Below are positions 1 to 8,600 of a stretch of 55,797 bases of DNA, in pieces. Below the pieces are notes generated by a model. It saw only the letters and a program-made list of their open reading frames with translations. It did not search any database and was not told the DNA's origin. Source of the stretch: Acidimicrobiaceae bacterium (GTDB lineage Bacteria; Actinomycetota; Acidimicrobiia; Acidimicrobiales; RAAP-2); NCBI GenBank assembly GCA_003152015.1, contig PLZF01000067.1:1-55797 (forward strand), read 5' to 3'. Position numbers and translations under genes: made by a program. Numbering within the stretch: the stretch's first letter is position 1; each line of letters begins with the position of its first letter.

Positions 1-421
1 TGTGGTGCACGGACCGGCCGCCGAGCCCCGAGGCGAGCTGGTCCGCGTAGAACCGGTCGAGATCGTGGGCCGTCAGCTTGTCCAGCCGCTTCGATCCGAG
101 CGCCGGGCCGATCCGCTTGGCGACGATCCGCCGGTACCCGTACAGCGTCGTGGGCGCCCTACCCATCCGTTCGATGTGCGCGATGTACTCGTCAAGAAGT
201 GCACCGAGCGTCGAGCTACTCCCGCCGAGCTTTCCCCTCTCGACCTCGGCGACGAGCGCGGCGAGCTGCTTGGCCGCCTCGCGCTTGCCGGCACCGGGTT
301 CGAGGCGGGGTGCGGTGTAGGTCCGGCTCACCTGCCGGGGCTTGCCCGTAACCGGATCGTCGCCGACGTAGGCGCGCAATTGCCAACGGCCCGGTGATCG
401 CTCCCGCATGGTTCCCGCCAT
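1..421 (-). CDS. Tyrosine recombinase (phage-type integrase), N-terminal part, cut by window edge
   Basis: The minus strand from 421 reads MAGTMRERSPGRWQLRAYVG and stays open to the left edge, about 140 residues. It begins with a short three-stranded AP2-like arm-binding domain (residues 6-45), a helical linker rich in E, K and A, and then the SAM-like core-binding domain of tyrosine integrases (about 68-140, with LGALLDEYIAHIE and a TLYGYRRIV helix). The catalytic domain with R-H-R-Y lies outside the window. An in-frame TAG four codons upstream limits the start to ATG 421 or ATG 409. It starts 57 bp beyond the 3' end of tRNA-Arg and points away from it, the usual layout of an integrase that uses a tRNA as attachment site. 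The family is clear; which element it belongs to cannot be seen. Confidence 0.82.
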   Translation of the reverse strand, partial: MAGTMRERSPGRWQLRAYVGDDPVTGKPRQVSRTYTAPRLEPGAGKREAAKQLAALVAEVERGKLGGSSSTLGALLDEYIAHIERMGRAPTTLYGYRRIVAKRIGPALGSKRLDKLTAHDLDRFYADQLASGLGGRSVHH

Positions 422-430
422 GTCCGTAGG

Positions 431-476
431 CTAGGACATTACTAGGACTGTGGGCAAACGGCTTGGACATAAGTCC
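431..476. repeat. Short repeats between integrase start and tRNA: candidate Int/Xis arm sites
   Basis: CTAGGAC occurs at 431-437 and again at 442-448, an 11-bp period, and GGAC-ATAA-GTCC at 465-476 is an inverted repeat. Regularly spaced short repeats next to an int gene often are arm-type integrase, excisionase or repressor sites. That role is inferred from position only. Confidence 0.35.
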
Positions 477-478
477 TG

Positions 479-551
479 CGCCCACGGCAGGAATCGAACC
501 TGCGACCTGCGGTTTAGGAAACCGATGCTCTATCCCCTGAGCTACGTGGGC
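479..551 (-). tRNA. tRNA-Arg (anticodon CCU)
   Basis: The minus strand folds as a 73-nt tRNA. The acceptor stem GCCCACG pairs with CGTGGGC and is followed by discriminator G. The D-arm contains AGCTCAGGGGATAGAGC, the anticodon stem CGGTT/AACCG encloses a loop with CCT, and the T-arm contains GGTTCGATTCC. The anticodon reads AGG arginine codons. CCA is not encoded; the next bases are CAG. Its 3' half is the likely attachment core for the integrase at 1-421. Confidence 0.95.
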
Positions 552-689
552 GGGGTTCGGAAGAGACCATGGTCGAAAGCCATCAGACCAGCAATTCTCT
601 TCATCGGGCACTCATCGTAGGCGGTTGGAGTCGACCACTTCTGTTCCGGGCACCGAATGAGCCACAGGCCATTCTCGAACGCCCATCGA

Positions 690-2351
690 TCAGAATGGAC
701 CGTCCAGTTCCCCCAGGGACTCGGTGAGACGCAGGTTTTCCGAGTAGTCGACCGGGCAGGCGATGACCGAGACCGTGTCGGCCGCCAGCGCCTCTCGTAA
801 AGCAGGGAGAAGTTGGCCGGCCTCGGTGATCCTGTGTCCGCGTGCCCCGAAACTCTCGGCGTAGGCCACGAAATCCGGATTGGTAAATCCGATGGCCGTT
901 GAGTGGCCAAGCTCTATCTCCATCTTCCACTTGATGAGCCCGTAGGCGTCATCGACCCAAACCAGAATTGCGATGGGCACGCGCTCTCGAAGGGCTGTCT
1001 CGATCTCTTGCGAGTTCATGAGGAAGGCCCCGTCCCCGACGGCGGCCAGAACCCGACTCTGCGGTCGGGCAAGCTTGGCCCCGATCGCCCCCGGTACCGA
1101 AAACGCCATGGTCGAGAGCCCGTTCGACAGGAGGCAGGTGTTGGGTTCATAGGTGGGATACAACCGGGCCATCCACATCTTCACTGCACCGGTGTCAGCC
1201 AGAACTATGTCATGACGTTCAAGGGCTGCCCTGGTGTCGGCCACGATCCGCTGCGGTATGAGGGGGAAGCTGTCGTCGGCCGCACCGCGCGCGAGTTCGC
1301 CGGCCAACAGGCTCCGGATCCTTTCACCGCTGGTGGCTCGGTCGAAGCGCCGGCCGGTAGCTTTCGAAAGCGCGTCGAGGGTACGGCCGAGGTCCGCCTG
1401 AACACCGACCTCAACGGTGTAGTGATTGTCCACCTCTGCAGGGAACCGGCTCAGATGCAGAATCCGCTTGTCGCCGTCGGGGTTGATCCGTACCGGGTCG
1501 AATTCCTGCAGTTCGTATCCGACTGAAATGATCACGTCAGCCTCGTCGAAACCGAAGTTGACGTAGTCGTGGTGCATGAAACCCACCGCACCCAGGGCAT
1601 TCGGATGATCGTCCGGAAACACTCCCTTCCCATGGAAGGTGGTGGCGACCGGTAGTCCCAAGCGTTCGGAGAACCGAATGAGGGCCTCGCCGGCACCGGC
1701 TCGTGCTGCGCCGTGGCCGGCGAGCACCACCGGGCGCTGCGCACTGAGGAGAACCTGAACCGCCCTGTCGATCTGCGATTGTGACGGCTCGTCGGGCCGA
1801 GGGACATTGACGGCAAGAGGCACGAGTGCGGCCGGGACGGCCATCGACTCCACATCTTCGGGCACAGCCAGATAGACGGCTCCAGGTCGTTCCGTCTGGG
1901 CCAGCTTGAAGGCTTTGCGCATCATCTCAGGTACGGCGGCGGGATTTGGGACCAGAGCCGACCATTTGGTAACCGGGTCGAACATCGAAACCAGGTCAAC
2001 GCTCTGGTGCGACTCCTTGTAGATCCGATTGAGACCGACCTGGGCCGAGATGGCCACAACCGGGGTGCTGTTGGTGGTGGCATCTGCCGTCCCGAGCAGC
2101 AAGTTGATGGCCCCGGGTCCGAGCGTCGATGAACATACGCCGGCCTGACCGGTGATGCGGCCATAGATCTCGGCCATGAACGACGCGGCTTGTTCGTGCC
2201 GGACCAGGACATACCGGATCGATGACGAGCGCGATACGGCGTCAGTGAAGAGAATGTTCTCCTCGCCGGGCAGCCCGAAGACGAACCTCACACCCTCGCG
2301 CTCGAGACAGCGCACCAGCAGATCGGCAACTGTGGGTTCAGTGAGGCTCAC
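690..2351 (-). CDS. Acetolactate synthase large-subunit-like thiamine-diphosphate enzyme
   Basis: This 553-residue protein has the full three-domain fold of ThDP-dependent acetohydroxyacid synthases. The N-terminal PYR domain has catalytic Glu53 in RHEQA, followed by a central DHS/FAD-type domain and a C-terminal PP domain with G-D440-G and D467 (WVDDAYG) as Mg/ThDP ligands. The sequence VWVDDAYGLIKW and the absence of an ilvN partner nearby resemble the catabolic AlsS/BudB type or the general 'acetolactate synthase large subunit family' more than biosynthetic IlvB. The expected reaction is decarboxylation of pyruvate or a related 2-oxoacid and condensation to an acyloin. The GTG start follows a TACCAT -10 box by 7 nt, suggesting leaderless expression. 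It is divergent from the flavoprotein at 2473. The family call is firm; the substrate is uncertain. Confidence 0.85.
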   Translation of the reverse strand: MSLTEPTVADLLVRCLEREGVRFVFGLPGEENILFTDAVSRSSSIRYVLVRHEQAASFMAEIYGRITGQAGVCSSTLGPGAINLLLGTADATTNSTPVVAISAQVGLNRIYKESHQSVDLVSMFDPVTKWSALVPNPAAVPEMMRKAFKLAQTERPGAVYLAVPEDVESMAVPAALVPLAVNVPRPDEPSQSQIDRAVQVLLSAQRPVVLAGHGAARAGAGEALIRFSERLGLPVATTFHGKGVFPDDHPNALGAVGFMHHDYVNFGFDEADVIISVGYELQEFDPVRINPDGDKRILHLSRFPAEVDNHYTVEVGVQADLGRTLDALSKATGRRFDRATSGERIRSLLAGELARGAADDSFPLIPQRIVADTRAALERHDIVLADTGAVKMWMARLYPTYEPNTCLLSNGLSTMAFSVPGAIGAKLARPQSRVLAAVGDGAFLMNSQEIETALRERVPIAILVWVDDAYGLIKWKMEIELGHSTAIGFTNPDFVAYAESFGARGHRITEAGQLLPALREALAADTVSVIACPVDYSENLRLTESLGELDGPF

Positions 2352-2358
2352 CCACCCG

Positions 2359-2364
2359 ATGGTA
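2359..2364 (-). promoter_or_regulatory. -10 box TACCAT, leaderless start of the ThDP enzyme
   Basis: TACCAT on the minus strand lies 7 nt before the GTG at 2351, so transcription should begin at or next to the start codon. This is one of more than a dozen such arrangements in the window. Confidence 0.5.
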
Positions 2365-2372
2365 GGTCGTCA

Positions 2373-2452
2373 GGTCGGACGTGTCGGCCGGATGGTCTAC
2401 TTGTCCGACCGACGTGTCAGACTGCGCAGTAGAACGACCTTTGTCAGCTGAC
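2373..2452. promoter_or_regulatory. Divergent control region with stacked inverted repeats
   Basis: The 121-bp gap between divergent genes contains GGTCGGAC (2373-2380) matched by GTCCGACC (2403-2410), the perfect palindrome ACTGCGCAGT (2421-2430), the palindrome GTCAGCTGAC (2443-2452), and GACGTGTC repeated directly at 2379-2386 and 2411-2418. Such density suggests binding sites for one or more dimeric regulators controlling both genes. No regulator gene is adjacent. Confidence 0.45.
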
Positions 2453-2472
2453 CTCACTGGGAAGGACGAAAC

Positions 2473-3447
2473 GTGAAACAGACACCGTTCACCGCCTTGG
2501 TGGGCTGTTCGGTCCCGATCCAGCTCGCCGGAATGGGCGGCGTGTCGACGCCGAAGTTGGCGGCCGCGGTTTCAAATGCCGGCGCTCTGGGCATGGTGAA
2601 TCTTTCGGGTGTGGGTGGCGGCGACATTGCCAAGGTATTCGACGATCTCGCCAAGCGGACTACCCACCCGGTAGGTGCCAACTTCCTGATGCCCTTCCTC
2701 GATATGTCTGCCGTCGAGCTCGCTGCCGAGCGGTGTCGGCTCGTCGAATTCTTCTATGGGGATCCCCAGCGCGCACTCGTTGACCGCGTCCATGCGGCCG
2801 GTGCGCTGGCGGCTTGGCAGGTCGGCTCGCCCGAAGAAGCTCGTTCCGCGGCCGACGCAGGATGCGACCTGGTGATCGCCCAGGGGGCCGAGGCCGGGGG
2901 TCACGTCCGGGGGTCCATCGGGATGCTCCCCCTCCTGGCCGGAGCGCTCGACATTGTCGACGTGCCCGTTATCGCCGCCGGTGGGATCGGTGATGGGCGC
3001 ACCATGGCCGCTGCCCTGGCGGCGGGAGCGGCCGGCGTTCGGATAGGTACTCGCTTTGTGGCCGCCGAGGAGTCGCCCGCCCATCCCTATTACGTTGACG
3101 CTCTGATCGCTTCTGGGCCTGGCGACACAACACTCACCACCGCATTCTCGGTGATGTGGCCCAATGCGCCGCATCGCGTGCTCTCGAGCTGTATCGACGC
3201 GCTCGCCGGCTTCGAGGGCGAGTCAGTAGGCGACGGTATCGTCGCTGGATCCCTCCTCGCGATACCTCCCGGTTCGGTGATACCACCCGATATCCACACC
3301 ACCGGCGCGATCGAGGCGATGCCCCTCTACGCCGGACAGTCGGTGGGTGCCGTTCGCCGCCGACAACCAGCCCACCAGATCATCGAGGAACTCGTAGCGG
3401 GCGCCGACGCATGCTTGGGCTCTGTGGCGAGCCAACAAGCCGGCTGA
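2473..3447 (+). CDS. Nitronate monooxygenase / 2-nitropropane dioxygenase family flavoprotein
   Basis: This 324-residue TIM-barrel FMN protein of the NMO/FabK family has an N-terminal QLAGMGG segment, the hallmark GAEAGGH motif ending at His144 (catalytic base in class I NMOs) and the phosphate-binding AAGGIGDG motif near residues 169-176. NMOs oxidise propionate-3-nitronate or alkyl nitronates to detoxify them; close relatives are enoyl-ACP reductases (FabK), which cannot be excluded. It starts at GTG 2473 behind a good ribosome site (GGAAGGA). It is divergent from the ThDP enzyme and shares its control region, but no pathway linking the two is evident. Confidence 0.85.
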   Translation: MKQTPFTALVGCSVPIQLAGMGGVSTPKLAAAVSNAGALGMVNLSGVGGGDIAKVFDDLAKRTTHPVGANFLMPFLDMSAVELAAERCRLVEFFYGDPQRALVDRVHAAGALAAWQVGSPEEARSAADAGCDLVIAQGAEAGGHVRGSIGMLPLLAGALDIVDVPVIAAGGIGDGRTMAAALAAGAAGVRIGTRFVAAEESPAHPYYVDALIASGPGDTTLTTAFSVMWPNAPHRVLSSCIDALAGFEGESVGDGIVAGSLLAIPPGSVIPPDIHTTGAIEAMPLYAGQSVGAVRRRQPAHQIIEELVAGADACLGSVASQQAG

Positions 3448-3497
3448 AGCTCGACTCCTCCCATCCACTACGATGAGAGGGTTGGAGAATGTCGTTG

Positions 3498-3547
3498 CTG
3501 ATCACCGGTCGGTTACCGGCTTCTGATCACCGGTCGGTTACCGGCTT
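3498..3547 (+). repeat. Perfect 25-bp tandem duplication
   Basis: The unit at 3498-3522 is repeated without mismatch at 3523-3547. Each copy holds TGATCACC and the near-palindrome CCGGTCGGTTACCGG. It lies in the 175-bp gap between the NMO-like gene and the HAD gene. It could be a doubled operator, a hairpin-forming 3' end of the upstream transcript, or replication slippage. Confidence 0.85.
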
Positions 3548-3622
3548 CGGACCCAGGCTCAGCGTTAAGCACCCGGTATCTCCCAACGGATCTGCCGTGA
3601 GGCGAGAGGACGATCTGGCCGA

Positions 3623-4309
3623 ATGAGTGCATCCGCAAAACCCGAATACCGGGCCATTCTCTTCGACATCGATGGCACCCTCATCATCACCGGTGGTGCC
3701 GGTGCGACGTCATGGCGTCTGGCCTTCGATGAGCTGTTCGGAATTCCGGCAGATATAGGTGAGTTCACCGATACAGGGATGACGGATCCCGATGTTGGGC
3801 GAAAAACCTTTGAAGCCGTGCTTCACCGCCAACCCACTCGAGTCGAATTCAGCAAACTGCTCGAACGGCGCCTGCATTACCTCTATTCGGCCGTTGCCGA
3901 CTCCGACGGATACCGGGTCCTCGGTGGCGTGGAGGAACTCCTCCCTCGCCTGATCGACGACGGCTACCTGCTCGGAATCGTGACCGGAAACTTGGAGGCT
4001 GCAGCCCACATCAAACTTCACCGGGCGAAGCTCAATCGATTCTTCTCGTTCGGGGGCTACGGGTCGGACGCTACCGATCGTGGCGAACTCACCAAGATCG
4101 CTCTCCAGAGGGCCAGCCTGGTCTACGGGGAACCGCTGAGCGCCGAACAGTGTCTCGTCGTGGGGGATACTCCACACGATGCCGAAGGTGCCCACGCCGC
4201 TGGCATTAAATGTGTAGGGGTCGCCAGCCACAATTTCAACGCTGACCAATTGCGCGAGGGTGGCGCTGACTATGTCATCAACTCTCTTACTGGAGGACTT
4301 CCCTTATGA
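3623..4309 (+). CDS. HAD-superfamily phosphatase (phosphoglycolate-phosphatase-like)
   Basis: This 228-residue haloacid-dehalogenase-fold hydrolase has motif I DIDGTL with nucleophile Asp15 and acid Asp17, motif II in GIVTGN, and motif IV VGDTPHDAEGAHAAG with the Mg-binding Asp. The helical cap lies between motifs I and II (about residues 25-95), making it a C1-cap enzyme like Gph or PgmB. The likely reaction is dephosphorylation of a small phosphorylated metabolite; substrate cannot be told from sequence. The start is ATG 3623, without a clear ribosome site. The next gene lies 95 bp downstream, behind its own putative promoter. Confidence 0.85.
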   Translation: MSASAKPEYRAILFDIDGTLIITGGAGATSWRLAFDELFGIPADIGEFTDTGMTDPDVGRKTFEAVLHRQPTRVEFSKLLERRLHYLYSAVADSDGYRVLGGVEELLPRLIDDGYLLGIVTGNLEAAAHIKLHRAKLNRFFSFGGYGSDATDRGELTKIALQRASLVYGEPLSAEQCLVVGDTPHDAEGAHAAGIKCVGVASHNFNADQLREGGADYVINSLTGGLPL

Positions 4310-4323
4310 CCATGGACTCGTAC

Positions 4324-4352
4324 TGACCTCTTGGACAATCACCACCTAAGAT
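4324..4352 (+). promoter_or_regulatory. Putative promoter for the EncFtn-like gene
   Basis: TGACCT at 4324-4329 and TAAGAT at 4347-4352 are spaced by 17 bp, a plausible housekeeping promoter about 50 bp before the TTG start at 4405. The -35 match is weak. Confidence 0.35.
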
Positions 4353-4404
4353 TGAACCAGCGGGCGCATGGCGAATGCGTCACCAGAGAGAGTAGAGGGT
4401 CATC

Positions 4405-4698
4405 TTGTCGAGCGAAGATCTACATGCACCGCGCGAGCGACTGACGCCCGGAACCATCGCCACCCATCAGGCCACCGTCTCCCTGATGGAGGAACTGGAG
4501 GCCATGGACTGGTATCGCCAGAGGGCTGATGACTGTGACGACGCCGACCTGAAGGCCATCCTCATCCACAATATGAACGACGAGATGGAGCACGCGGCCA
4601 TGCTGGTGGAATGGTTACGGCGCAATGTGGATGAGTTCTCTACCCAACTCGACAAATTTGTCGACAGCAAAGGGCCAATTGCGAAGAGTGGTGCCTAA
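4405..4698 (+). CDS. Encapsulated-ferritin-like protein (EncFtn family)
   Basis: This 97-residue two-helix protein closely matches the encapsulin-associated ferritin family. Helix 1 contains SLMEELEAMDWYRQR and helix 2 contains HNMNDEMEHAAMLVEWLRRN. The expected ferroxidase ligands are Glu30, Glu60 and His63, with entry-site acids Glu29 and Glu32. EncFtn assembles as a ring-shaped decamer of dimers and oxidises Fe(II) for storage inside an encapsulin shell. Here the protein stops soon after the KGPIAKSGA segment, with no long linker or typical encapsulin-targeting tail, and no encapsulin gene is visible nearby. The start is a TTG behind AGAGGG; no in-frame ATG fits better. Family identity rests on motif recall and spacing and is fairly strong. 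Confidence 0.82.
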   Translation: MSSEDLHAPRERLTPGTIATHQATVSLMEELEAMDWYRQRADDCDDADLKAILIHNMNDEMEHAAMLVEWLRRNVDEFSTQLDKFVDSKGPIAKSGA

Positions 4699-5044
4699 GT
4701 CGGGCCACTAACGCCGCCAGTGCTCCATCGGCCATGTCGCGATATACCTACAGCTTCAAGGTCACTTCCTAACCTCGACTTGGGGGGCGTCAGCCAGCAT
4801 GTAGGTGGAACCGGCACCTCTGATAACGCGGGAGCAAACACCTTGCTCAGGATCGCCACTCTGGTCGAATCGCGACAGGGACAACTCGGCGTCGTTGGAA
4901 CCCTCCCGGAGATCGCCAATGCGACGAGCGCTCACGAATGAGAAGTGACCCAGGGTGGAGCTGTCCACTGACTACGGGTTGCAGCCATTGGTGACCCCGT
5001 GGCCGAGTCCCCGCCAACGGCGAAGGGATGCAGGGCCTTGGGTC
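4699..5044. other. Non-coding gap between convergent genes
   Basis: These 346 bp separate the stop of the EncFtn-like gene from the stop of the STAS gene on the other strand. No reading frame here has recognisable protein character, and no encapsulin fragment or strong terminator hairpin was seen. Confidence 0.5.
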
Positions 5045-5434
5045 TCAGGAGGGTGCGCTCTCTGGATCTGATGGACGATCAGAACTTGATGTGAGTGCAT
5101 CGACCACGCTGTCGTGGACAGGGAAAAGCTCCGTCAACTGCGTAATCCGGAATACCTTGAGGATCTTCTGCTGCACGCACGCCAACTGTACAGATCCGTC
5201 TTTTGCCAGGGCTTTTTTGCGAGCACCGACCAGGGCTCCCAACCCCGTCGAGTCGATAAACCCCACACCGCCCATGTCAATGATCAGGTCAACTCGATCT
5301 TCGTTGATGAGTTCGTCGAGTTGATCACTGAGTTGGGGGACGGTGGAGAGGTCGATTTCGCCTCGGACAACCACGACGGTGGCGCCACCTTCCGTGCGAG
5401 TACTCAACTCCAGATCCGCCGAGCCTTGCTCCAT
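5045..5434 (-). CDS. STAS-domain anti-sigma factor antagonist
   Basis: This 129-residue single STAS domain of the SpoIIAA/RsbV type has the beta start ATVVVVRGEIDLSTVPQL and the phosphorylation loop FIDSTGLGALV with acceptor Ser62. In partner switching, the unphosphorylated antagonist binds an RsbW/SpoIIAB-type kinase and frees its sigma factor; phosphorylation at the Ser blocks this. It is divergent from the 1271-residue protein at 5602, which carries both a PP2C phosphatase and an RsbW-like ATPase domain, so the two are likely partners. Start ATG 5434 follows AAGGAG. The acidic-serine C-terminal tail is outside the domain. No sigma factor gene is present in the window. Confidence 0.9.
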   Translation of the reverse strand: MEQGSADLELSTRTEGGATVVVVRGEIDLSTVPQLSDQLDELINEDRVDLIIDMGGVGFIDSTGLGALVGARKKALAKDGSVQLACVQQKILKVFRITQLTELFPVHDSVVDALTSSSDRPSDPESAPS

Positions 5435-5566
5435 CTACTACACGCTCCTTGACATTCACGCCGTGAAGAATCGTCTCTGAATGATCATAATTTCGTCATG
5501 CTCGGCGCTTCACCATAACATGACTGCTCCACGGCCCTTTATGGGAGATTGCCTGTTACCCGCGTC

Positions 5567-5595
5567 TTTACGCTTCATTGACTCGTTTGTAGAGT
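5567..5595 (+). promoter_or_regulatory. Promoter of the multidomain signalling gene (leaderless)
   Basis: TTTACG (5567-5572), a 17-bp spacer and TAGAGT (5590-5595) form a sound -35/-10 pair. The -10 ends 6 nt before ATG 5602, so the mRNA should be leaderless, consistent with the lack of a ribosome site. Confidence 0.6.
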
Positions 5596-5601
5596 AGTTG
5601 C

Positions 5602-8600
5602 ATGGTCCAACCGGCCAATGGCCCTGCCATGCAACCCTTGGACGACACGGTCCGTGAACTGTTTTACGCCAGCGGTGACGTGGGCCGCGACCTGCTGGCC
5701 GTCGACTGGACCTCCACACCCCTGGGGGCCCCGAGCACATGGCCGCAAAGCCTGATCAGCGTCATACGCCTTCTGATGGGTTCGCGCTTTTCGATGTGGA
5801 TGGCATGGGGCCCCGAGCTCACATTCTTCTGCAATGACGCCTACCGTCGTGACACTCTTGGTGAGAAATACCCCTGGGCACTGGGCAAACCCGCTTCCGA
5901 AGTATGGGCGGAGATTTGGGGAGATGTCGGTCCGCTTGTTGAACAGGTGATGAGCACAGGGGTCGCAACCTGGGACGAAGGAATGCTGCTGTTCCTCGAG
6001 CGAAACGGTTACGTGGAAGAGACGTACCACACCTTTTCGTACAGCCCCCTGACCGACGATGATGCACGCATTGTCGGCATGTTGTGCGTGGTGAGCGAAA
6101 TCACCGACCAAGTCATCGGTGAGCGTCGGATGTCCAACTTGATCGAATTGGGTTCCGAACTGACCAAGACCAATATCGAGGCCCATGTGGTCGCGGCAGT
6201 CGAGGAACGCCTCGGTGCCGAGCGACGTAGTTTTCCGTTCACCCTCATGTACCTGTTTGATGACGACGGGACGGGGGCGCGGCTGACATGCTCTCCCGGG
6301 ATTCCGGCAGGCCATCCTGCCGCACCGGTACTGATCGAGTTGGCAGACCCGAACCCATGCTGGCCGGTGGGAGCGTTGGCCAAGGGAGAGACGGTTGCCA
6401 TCGACGAACTGACGGAGCGTTTCCCCTCGATCCCGAGCGGTGCCTGGGACCGACCTCCGGCCCAGGCACTGGGACTGCCGTTGCTACAGCGAGACGAAGG
6501 TGTTCCCTACGGTTTCCTGATCTTCGGCTTGAACCCGTACCTACCGCTGGATGCCGGTTATACGGGATTCCTGCACCTCATTAGCGGGCAGGTCGCCGCC
6601 AGCATCGCCCGTGCCCGGGCCTTCGAGTCCGAGCGGGTGCGGACGGCGGAGTTGGCCGAGTTGGATCGGGCCAAGACCGCATTCTTCACCAACATCAGCT
6701 ACGAACTTCGCACCCCGCTGACCCTGCTCCTCGGGCCGGCGGCTGACGCTCTCGCCGACTCGGACAGTCCTCTACCGACGGCACAACGGGCCCGAATCGA
6801 AGTGATGCACCGCAATGCATTACGGCTGCTCAAGCTGGTCAATGTGCTGCTCGACTTCTCTCGCTTCGAGGCCGGGCGGGCCGATCCTCGCTTCGAGGCT
6901 CTCGACCTGGCCCGGCACACAGCCGATGTGGCCAGCATGTTCAGCTCGGCGGTCGAACGGGCTGGCCTTGCATTCACCGTTGACTGTCCTCCGCTGGATG
7001 CCCTTGTCTACGTCGACCCGGACATGTGGACCAACATCGTGTCGAATCTCCTGTCGAACGCACTGAAGGCCACCTTTTCTGGTGGTATCACCATCCGGCT
7101 TGCCATCAGCGACGGGGAAGCCGAACTGGAGGTGGTGGATACCGGCATCGGGATCGAATCCGCCGAGCTCAACCGGTTGTTCGAGCGATTCCACCGGATC
7201 ACTGGTGCCCGCTCTCGAAGCCACGAAGGATCAGGCATTGGGCTGGCATTGACGGCCGAATTGGTCAGTTTGCATGGCGGGACGATCGTGGCAGACAGTG
7301 AGCCTGGCAAAGGAACACGATTTTCCGTGCGGGTCCCTCTGGGAACCGCACATCTCCCGGTTGAGCAGATTGCCTCGGGACCAAACGACGCGACGGGCAG
7401 AGCCGCTCACAAGACCGAGGGTTTCTTGGCCGAGTCGTCGCGTTGGCTCGACGCCGAAACCCGCGATACCGACAATTCGGCTCTCCCGGTGCCGGTGCAA
7501 CCAGTCGGTGCAGTCGATCGACTGCGAATCCTCGTGGTCGACGACAACCTCGACATGCGCGAGTACATCGCCGGCCTGCTTTCCGACCACTACACCGTCG
7601 AAACCGCCCGGGATGGCGTCGTCGCGCTCGAGATGGTGCGGGCCTCTCCACCCGATCTCGTTCTCACCGATGTAATGCTTCCAGGTCTAGATGGGTTTGG
7701 CCTACTGGCCGCCATGCGCTCCGACGCCGCCACCATGCACGTGCCGATCGTGATGCTGTCGGCTCGGGCCGGGGACGAAGCCGCCGTCGAAGGATTGGAA
7801 GCAGGTGCGGATGACTACCTGACAAAACCGTTCACCGCCCGCGAGCTCGTCGCCCGAATCCGCGCCAACCTCGAACTCGACAAAGTGCGCCGACTTGCGA
7901 CCGAACTGGAAAAGCAACGGACCCTCCTCGATCAGGCGCAACGCCTGGCTCAGGTCGGCAGTTGGGAATTGGATCTCGCCTCTGGTGCAGTGGCCGGGTC
8001 AGGAGAGTTCCTCCGCCAGATCCAGCTCACCCAGAAGGAGTTGCATGACGGTGGCATCGCTGAAGTCCTCGGCCGGATACATCCCGACGATGTCGAGCGG
8101 GTACGGGCTGCTCTGATCGCGGCGACAGACGGCGAGATCATCAATTTCGAAGTGCGTGCCCATACGGTCGAGGGAGCAGAGCGGACCTTCAATACCGTCG
8201 GCGAACTTGTTTGCGACTCCGAAGGCCATCCCATGCAGCTGCGAGGAAGCATTCAGGACATCACCGACCAGATCCTGGCCAAGCAAGCCGCTGACGCTGC
8301 CGCTGCCGACAAGCAGACCGCGGCTCACGAACGTCTGATTGCCGAGGAACTGCAACGGAGCCTCCTTCCGGTGCGCGCATTCACTCCAAAGCAACTAAAA
8401 GTCGCGACGCATTACCAGGCAGGGGTGGACGACACCCAAGTCGGCGGCGATTGGTACGACGTCATCGAGTTGGACCGCGACCGTACGGCCTTGGTGGTGG
8501 GCGACGTGATGGGCCGCGGCATTCGCGCCGCCGCGGTGATGGGTCAACTCCGGGCGACCATCCGCGCCTACGCCCAGCTCGACTTGTCTCCGACCCGCGT

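Noticed and set aside
690-2351. Biosynthetic IlvB
   Set aside because: No ilvN or ilvC neighbour and PP-domain details (WVDDAYG) point away from a standard biosynthetic enzyme; kept as a family-level call.
2473-3447. Enoyl-ACP reductase FabK
   Set aside because: No fatty-acid synthesis neighbours and the GAEAGGH plus AAGGIGDG pattern fits NMO-like proteins at least as well; mentioned only as an alternative.
4699-5044. Possible encapsulin or targeting-peptide fragment downstream of the EncFtn-like gene
   Set aside because: No frame in this gap shows a targeting-peptide pattern or shell-protein sequence.
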